A stretch of 64,000 nucleotides of DNA from Ahaetulla prasina. Its lineage: Eukaryota; Chordata; Lepidosauria; Squamata; Colubridae. Location of the stretch: positions 33,571,935 through 33,635,934 of the forward strand of contig NC_080541.1 of NCBI RefSeq assembly GCF_028640845.1. The letters are read 5' to 3'. Below the pieces are notes generated by a model. The model saw nothing but the letters and a program-made list of their open reading frames with translations, was not told the DNA's origin and did no database searches. Positions 57,131 through 64,000 of the stretch are shown here, piece by piece; position 1 is the first letter of the stretch, and every line of letters begins with the position of its first letter. The translations under genes and the position numbers were made by a program.

Positions 57131-59347
57131 TTAAAAATGGAGTCTTCTGTGTCCTTTGTCCTGGAATGGTTTATGATGCCTCCTTAATGTGTATAACCAA
57201 TTATTTTGCCTATTGCTGAGAAAGCTGGTTGGTTGGTTAAGGGTTTTTTCTTTTAGCACAACTGGCAGAGGGTGCAGTGGAAAAATCTGGTTAGGATTTC
57301 TGCACTACGCCAATCAGTTCCTTTGTTTCCTGCCAAACATGATTCTGGGCACTTTTGTTCATATTGCTCTTGATACTGCCTCTGAATGCAATAATATTTA
57401 AAACCTCTAATTTCACCTGCTCCCCCTCCCTCTGAACACTTTGTGGTAAGAGAAAGAATGACACGCAGGACCCCTTACAGCAGGTCTTAACTTGATTACA
57501 ATTGAGCTCCAGTGATCTTGGATGCAATCCAGATCCGCTAACATCACTAGATGGCTCTCCATTTGAAGTATTTAAGAAGAGAAAAGCTTTCTCTAGATGC
57601 CAATTAAAATAAATGCCAATTAAAATATTTTCAGAACACTCATTTGGCATTTGCATTGAATTACTAGCTATAATTCAATTTAAAATGTCTGCTTGCTGTT
57701 CTACTGTTTATCTAGGTCCCAATTTCAAACTCAAAGTATCTTCCTCTGTTGGTAGATGACTTAGTCATAAAGAAAGGGATAAAGCATTCTGTCAAGGCAA
57801 TAAAAGCAAAGGGCATCATTTGCCTGGTTTCACCAAAGTTCTCCATCCAGAATAGTAGGAAAAAATAGATTTTTAAAAGGTAATGGACAAATAGTCTAAA
57901 GAAAATGAATCGTCTTGTTTGAATCAATAAATTGTAAGAGCCGCAAAATATAAATTCTACAGGAGCAGATATGTAGATATGTGTATAAATAATATATTAC
58001 ACAACTATTGAATAAAAATCTTGCAGATGTGATAGATGTGAGTAATAAGCAACATAAATTCATGATCAATATTTTTATTAAATCACACAAAAGATTGAGC
58101 TTGGATCTTTAAGAACTCTTTGTTATGCAACTGGATTAGTGAAATACAATAGTCTTCTTTTAAAGCTACCTCTTCAGCCAATCTGGGTTTCCTACCCACT
58201 GGCCATTAAGTTACAATCAGGTTTATCTTAATGTTTTTCTGCCTATGGCATTTTCTCAACTTTGACAAGATGTGTGGACTTTAAGATGTGTGGACTTTAA
58301 CTCCTAGCTGGCTCTGGAATTCTGAGGGATGAATTCCACAAATCTTAAAAGTTGCCAACGTATTTATTAAAGGCCTATGGCTTCTAAATGTGTTGGACCA
58401 ATGTTTATCAACCTTGGCAATTGTATTGTGTGTGGTCTTCAACTCCCAGAATTTCCCAGCGAGGGAAAAGACTGATTAGGGAATTCAAGGAGTGGAAATC
58501 CATACATCTTAAAGTTGCCAAGGTTGAGAAACACTGGTTGGACTTCATTGTTCCTAATCAACATTGCCAATCGCTTCATTTACAGTTTTTATATATCTGC
58601 AGCAATGTTGACCCTAGTACATCTGGAACTTGCCAGGCTGGGAAAGACTGAATTGTTTCCTCTGCCTTACAGTTCTAAGGTTCTAGTCCAGGAAGAAGAG
58701 CTGCCAAGGAATTAGCCAGACTCGACAGCTGCAATTTTGTACAAGAATTCAAAGAATACCTTGTCAATACTGACTACGTTGACAAAACCCACGCTGTTCG
58801 GTTATAAAAGTAAACATGCCATACATCATTATTAGAATTAACATATTCTGGGCCTGTTTGTTATTCAGTTCTCACCTTCCCATCTGAATTTCGAAACTAT
58901 GGAGAAAAACATAGTTGCCAGAGTTGTATGGAAATGTTGCTGAAGAGACTACAAGTCTACCAGTAAACAAGTTAAAACAAATGTCTAATAGCTTGCCAAA
59001 TAAGGCTTTTTTAAAAGTCTGGACAAATCATCTGCTTTGCTCCAGAGCAAAGTTTAATTGAAAAATGTTAATTTACAACTCTGTGTGTGTGTGTGTGTGT
59101 GTGTGTATGAGTGTGTGTGGAAGTGGGGAGGAGGGAGTGGGAGAATACACTCTCTGAAAGTAAGGCTTAGTTGTTACATTATAGTGTGATGTAATCAAAG
59201 CACATTGTGGCTAATGCTTATTCATTTTTATTTTTATTTATCTCCATCTTTTTATCCAGGGAGGTACTCACAGCATCCAGCAATTAAACATAAAATGTGT
59301 TTAAAAGTATTAATAAATTCCATATAAATCTGATTTATAAGATGTAT
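57131..59347. other. Intergenic with MITE remnants
   Basis: 58265-58360 and 58390-58540 are diverged copies of MITE M (CAACTCCCAGAATTTCCCAG, TAAAGTTGCCAAGGTTGAG). 59081-59118 is a (GT)n microsatellite. Nothing else recognised. Confidence 0.55.
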
Positions 59348-59575
59348 GATAAAAGAATCTGGCTAATGTTGTCTGAGCTTAGAAGCTATGCAAGGTTTGA
59401 TCTGGATATTACTTGAATGGGAGACCACCAGGAGAGTCCCCGGATTGTTGAGCTGAAAAACCAGAAGGCAATTGTAAATTACTTCCATATTTTCGCCAAG
59501 AAACCTACATGACATTTTTCTGAACTCATAGGAAGGCAAGCTTGACTTGACTGAGTCTTTTACCTTCGAACAAGC
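59348..59575 (+). mobile_element. 5S rRNA-derived SINE
   Basis: GTCTGAGCTTAGAAGCTATG and ATTACTTGAATGGGAGACCA match the 3' half of 5S rRNA, including the internal promoter region. The following GAAGGCAATTGTAAATTACTT and CTTGACTTGACTGAG form the SINE body and tail. Confidence 0.8.
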
Positions 59576-60214
59576 CACTGATCTGTTGATCTGTGAAACA
59601 GCAACAGGTGATCTGCAGCTTAATACTTGGAAGAGAAACAGAGATGAAGGTGGTAAGATTGTGTAAAAATGTATAAATAAGAGTAGGAAGGCCTTATGGG
59701 TACAGGTAACATTTTATTGATAATCTGTGCAGTAAAATCTTTGTTTCCCCTATATCCTATATGTAATAACTTCTTGCAGGTAAGCAGTATTTGGGGGAAT
59801 CTTAATCTTTGTGATCAGAAGACTACAAAGTTGGTACGTCAGCATCGTACATGTGGGAATTTGAAATGATTAGAATTATTCTCTTAGTGTAATTGTGATA
59901 TCACTGTATTTTCTCTGTATTTTCTGATGTCCTGTTTTAGGCCACAACAGTGCAACTGAAGCTCCATTTATTTATTTTTATGCACCATAACCTGCAAGAA
60001 CTCCTGTTCAAATGGATGACAATTCCCTTAATGCTTTTTTTTTTTAAACAATCTTAGCTAAAATGGGTTTTGAGGGCTATAACAAGGCGCTTGGAAGCCT
60101 CATACCAACTGGGACTGTTGAAGAATTGTATTAGGCTCAAATGGAATATGGCCGAAAAGATTACATTGACTAAATAAATCCATTTTTTCCCAATTTTTTC
60201 CAAACTCCTTATAT
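59576..60214. other. Intergenic, nothing recognised
   Basis: No element assigned. Confidence 0.4.
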
Positions 60215-60275
60215 TTTCAAACTTGGCAACTTTAAAATGCCTGGACTTCAATTCCCAGAATTTCCCTACCGATCC
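60215..60275. mobile_element. hAT-like MITE 'M', half copy
   Basis: CAAACTTGGCAACTTTAAAA and GGACTTCAATTCCCAGAATT. Confidence 0.65.
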
Positions 60276-61106
60276 TATATTAAACACTGAATGTAAATGC
60301 ATACTTGTGGCTTACTGTTCTCAAGCCAAGAAAGGCAAAGGTAAAATAAACAAACCCAGGTAGTGTTTTCAAAACTAAGTTTATGTAACTGTCAAGCACA
60401 TATTACACAATGGAGATTTTAGACTTTGGAGCCTAATCGTAACTCATAGGGTCTTGCCATCAATCTTTCACTGGCAGAAATAATGGTGATGGGTGGAGCC
60501 GAAAGACAAAATAAGGTTTTTGGATTGGAGCCAATCACCTACTACCGCTTCTTTCTCTGCAACTGTTGACTTTTATAAATCTCTATGTAAATTACCAGAA
60601 ACCAGAGGCTTTAACCATTCAGAACTGGGTAGCTTATTGTTGAGACCATCGAGGCTATATCCCCCTTGCACCTAACCACAGCACATATATGACTTGGCAG
60701 CTGCTCTTTTTTTCTAACTTGTCCCCAACTTTATTTCATCCCCAGCACATGAGTGAGACAGCTTTAAATAATTCTCAGCTGTAGCAGTGTTAACACAGCA
60801 TTTCTTATTCCTAAACTGTGTCAGGGAAGCCTCAGGGTGTGTAAAGTCTTAGATAGGCAGTATCAACCATTATGTGGTAGAGAAATCAGGTGACTAAAAT
60901 GACTCGGAACAGGATAGGTACAGGTGAGATCTGCCACTGAGGGCAAATATCGCCCTGTATAGTTTGTTGACAGTACTCTTGTTTAGCACTGGGGAAAGTT
61001 CCTAAAAGCAGAGTGATTACTACAGGGGCAGCTGCTGTAGCCTATTATTGATTTCAGTTTAGCTCAGTGTTTTTCAAACTTGGCAACTTTAAAATGTATA
61101 GATTTC

Positions 61107-63907
61107 TTTTTTTTTTTTATTAAAAAGTTTTACAAATTTTTTTTACCCATACATCCCCTTCTCCTCCCACCAACCCTCACCCTTTCCCCTCCCCCCTCCC
61201 CCCTTCACCCAATCCCCCCCCCCAGACTTCCCAGAGCAATATACAGGGTATAATATCTAACAATCATAAGCTAGAATACACAAACTATCCTTTGACTCCC
61301 ATCCATCCCCTAGAACCTTAACTCCCCTTCTCCATAGTAAGGGGGGAAAAAAGAAAAGAAAAAAGAAAATATACAGTATATTCTATTCATTCATAAGCTA
61401 TTTAGTAGTTCTTAATCCAATATTTGTTTTAAAAATAGTCGATCCATCTTCTCCTTTCCAATATACATCTTTCTTATGGATAGTCTTTCTGGTACGCTGA
61501 GATTTCCGCCTTCTCCAGTAAGTTCACTGCTTTTAGCATCCAGTCTTCAATGATAGGCAAATGTTCCATCTTCCAATATTGCGCTGCCGGTTATCTAGCT
61601 ACTAATATTAAATTTAAAATCAATTTACGCCCTTAAACATTATCTTCTTCAAAATATTTTGTATAATCCACCAAATTTATATATCCCCCATATATAATAA
61701 TACATAGTATCAGCCCAACCAAATCTCCATTTAAATTATAATTTCAAATACATACACGCCAGTATTTAAAATCTAGATATCATCTCTAAGACATTTTACA
61801 AAATTTTCCTCTTAAATTTTTAACTTATATAAATTTAACATTTAGCCCAATTTCCCCTTTTATCATACAATCCTTGACTAATTCCATTTCTTATTCTATT
61901 TTTATCAACACCTTATATAACCCCTAATCAATTTTTATCCAGAAGAACTTAGTTTTTAACAAATCCGCCATATATAATCAAATAACATTGCATTTAAATT
62001 CCAGATCATCTACAAAACATTTTATAAAACTTAACTAATTCCATATTCTATTTTTATCAACACTTTATATTCCCAAATCAAATAACATTACTACAAGTAC
62101 TTCTTCAAAATTGAAACACATACACAATACTTTTTTAAATATATTTTAAAATTTCAGTTATGATTTACCTTTTCCCATAAAAAGAAACTCTTTTCACTTG
62201 ATATTGCTGCTTCTTTACTCTCTGTTCTTTTCGTTTAATATCTATTCAAATCAATCTTTGCTCATTTAAATCCCCTACTTTTTCCAGTGTTTCTTCTTCA
62301 GCAATTGCCATCCCAACTTTAAATTGTGTGTGCTTTACTTCCTTCTCCCACTTTTTTCCAATCTCTATTTCGCTTCCCATCTTAGCTTCTAGCAGTGGTG
62401 GACTTCCAGCCTTTAATACATTAGTATAAAAATTCTTGCTTTAAAAACTATGTTAAGACGATATTTTCCTCCTTTATAATTTACTGTTAGTCCAGCTGGA
62501 ACATCCCATCTATACTGCATCTGACGATTTCTAAGTTCAACAACCAAGAAAGTAAACTCCTTTCTAGATCTTAACATTTTAGGAGGAATTTCTTTGAGCA
62601 CTAATATCTCTTGTCCTGATATTTGAATTTTATTTTTATAAAATACGTGTAAAATTTCATTCCGAATCCTCCTAGTTGTAAAATAGATAACAACATCTCT
62701 TGGTAACTCTCTGTCTGGCAACCCAGGAATTAACACAATAAATTTTTTCAATTTGATTTACAAATTGTGCTGGTTGTTCTCCAAGTATATGTGCAAAAGC
62801 ATCTGCAAAAATATCTTTTAGATTCTCGCATTTATTTTCTTTGAAACCTCTCACTCTCAGGGCAAACTCCATCGATCTATATTGCAGCAAAAACAACTCT
62901 TCGTCTGCCCTGTTCATCTTTGTCTGGACCTCCTCTATTTTATTTTCCAAATTCACATTAGCTTGATTAATTTCTTCCACTCTTCCATCCAACTGAACCG
63001 TCTAATCAAACAATCTTTGAATTACTGCCACCACATCTTCCCTTACATCCTTATTCCTAGTTTCAATAATGTCTTTTATTTGAGATATTTCCTCTTCAAG
63101 CTCCGTAAATTTTTGATCTATAACAGAGGTTTGAAAGTCTAGAGCTTCTTCTAAAAGACCTTTTAAAAAGACCTTCAAATCTTCTTGTAGCTTTTGCATT
63201 TGAACTGGCAAAATCCCAACACCCTTAATAACACCAAACTTTGTTTGCTTAGAAGCCATTTTTCACTTTAATTTTATACCTAACAGCCGTCTCAGTAAAT
63301 TCAGTAAATCTTCAAATCTTTTCATAAACTCTGTATTTGGGTTAGGTAAATCAATTCTATAGTCCTTCCACTTTTCACTTTAAAATCTCTTCATGTAAAT
63401 GTAAAATCCGGCAAGTTTAAAGAAGACTGAGAGCACAACAATGTTAACAAAGACTTCCTTAAGTTTCACTTTCACACCCTTTTAAGTGCAGGCGCCATTT
63501 CCTTTGTTCTTCTTAAATGCAGTCTGGGAACGGAGTTAAGGTCTGGTACTTGCCATTGCCAGCACTCCTGTCATTGCTCTGTCTGGTTTAATCAAATTAA
63601 ATTTTCATCTTGAAGCAGAGGTGGTCGTGGTGTTTTGTTCTGCTTAAAAGCAGAAATGTCCCGGATCTGGAGCACTGTTGGGCTTTCCAGGAAGCTCTCA
63701 CCCTTCTAGCCCCAGAATTGTTCCTGGGGCTTTTTGGGGAGCTCTACCTCTGCCCAATTGCTCACCTTTCCCTCTTCTCCCGAGGGAAAGGTTTCCGAGC
63801 CACCAGACAGCTGATTTTTGCTGTCTGAACGGCTCTACGCGATCGCGGAGCTGGCAGTCTAAAACGACAGTATTCCAACACCTACGGTGCCACCGGAAGT
63901 CTCAAAC
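61107..63907 (-). mobile_element. ORF1-only L1 derivative (element B)
   Basis: 2.8 kb, from GAGACTTCCGGTGGCA at the right to a poly(A) tail (T-run 61107-61119) at the left. Target duplication TGTATAGATTTC at 61095-61106 and 63908-63919. It has a GC-rich 5' UTR of about 640 bases, one ORF1, and a 3' part with no reverse-transcriptase motif. The arrangement resembles mammalian HAL1 elements. Confidence 0.85.
62413..63259 (-). pseudogene. L1 ORF1 (coiled coil, RRM, C-terminal domain), disrupted
   Basis: Starts MASKQTKFGVIKGVG. A Glu/Lys-rich coiled coil follows, to an in-frame stop at about 63002. The next frame gives the RRM (MEFALRVRGFKE ... LKDIFADAFAHILG) and, after a frameshift near 62750, the C-terminal domain (RELPRDVVIYFTTRRIRN, MLRSRKEFTFLVVELRNRQ, YRWDVPAGLTVNYKG). 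These are the RNA-binding chaperone domains of L1 ORF1p. Two defects make it non-functional. A charged tail may continue to about 62190. Confidence 0.88.
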
Positions 63908-64000
63908 TGTATAGATTTCAAGTCCCAGAATTCCTCATGTTGGCTGGGGAATTGTGGGAGTTGAAGTCCACATATAGTATCTCAAAGTTGCCATGTTTGA

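Larger units (their letters stand above)
61064..64000. mobile_element. hAT-like MITE 'M' split by an L1 derivative
   Basis: The left arm lies at 61064-61106 and the rest at 63908-64000 (CAAGTCCCAGAATTCCTC ... TCAAAGTTGCCATGTTTGA), separated by the L1-like element. Confidence 0.8.

Noticed and set aside
59363..59440. 5S rRNA gene
   Set aside because: Only the diverged 3' half is present and it is followed by a SINE body.
1..64000. CRISPR arrays, operons, phage or plasmid features
   Set aside because: The sequence is vertebrate nuclear DNA. Regular repeats here are microsatellites or internal units of mobile elements.

Overview
The window looks like nuclear DNA of a squamate reptile, most likely a snake. 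Evidence: AT-rich introns with consensus GT-AG splice sites, isolated CpG islands, and a repeat mix of Sauria-type SINEs, BovB/RTE, L2, CR1-type and L1 LINEs, a 5S-derived SINE and many hAT-like miniature elements. Nothing bacterial is present. The species cannot be told from the sequence alone.

Two host genes are recognisable. (1) The first six coding exons of DPY19L4, a dpy-19-like multi-pass membrane protein of the C-mannosyltransferase family, lie on the minus strand between 224 and 15381; the gene runs off the left edge. A CpG-rich promoter and 5' UTR sits at about 15180-15720. Splice phases agree across all six exons. The one exception is an extra base in a homopolymer of exon 3 (8700-8704), which breaks the frame. 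(2) An intronless FRAT/GBP gene (GSK3-binding protein, Wnt pathway) lies on the plus strand at 54770-55492. It sits in a CpG island (about 54040-56110), has a CCAAT/GC-box/TATA-like promoter and a long 3' UTR ending near a poly(A) signal at 57107. The two genes are divergent, with about 39 kb between their start codons.

Layout: 1-15400 DPY19L4 exons and introns, with an L1-derived element holding a 602-bp tandem duplication in intron 3. 15.4-54 kb is intergenic and densely packed with nested repeats: LINE fragments (L2, BovB, a CR1/L3-like family with FADD reverse transcriptase, L1), Sauria SINEs, two solo LTRs with exact 5-bp target duplications, about ten copies of a palindromic element with TA-flanked ends, many hAT-like MITEs with 8-bp target duplications, and a decayed ZBED-type hAT transposase (46.3-48.0 kb). 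54-57.2 kb is FRAT. 57.2-64 kb is intergenic, with a 5S-derived SINE and an L1-like element that carries ORF1 but shows no ORF2.

No clearly new molecular system was found. The points most worth checking are the DPY19L4 frameshift, the FRAT-DPY19L4 neighbourhood, the ORF1-only L1 derivatives, and a hAT MITE present at the same position in two copies of another repeat.
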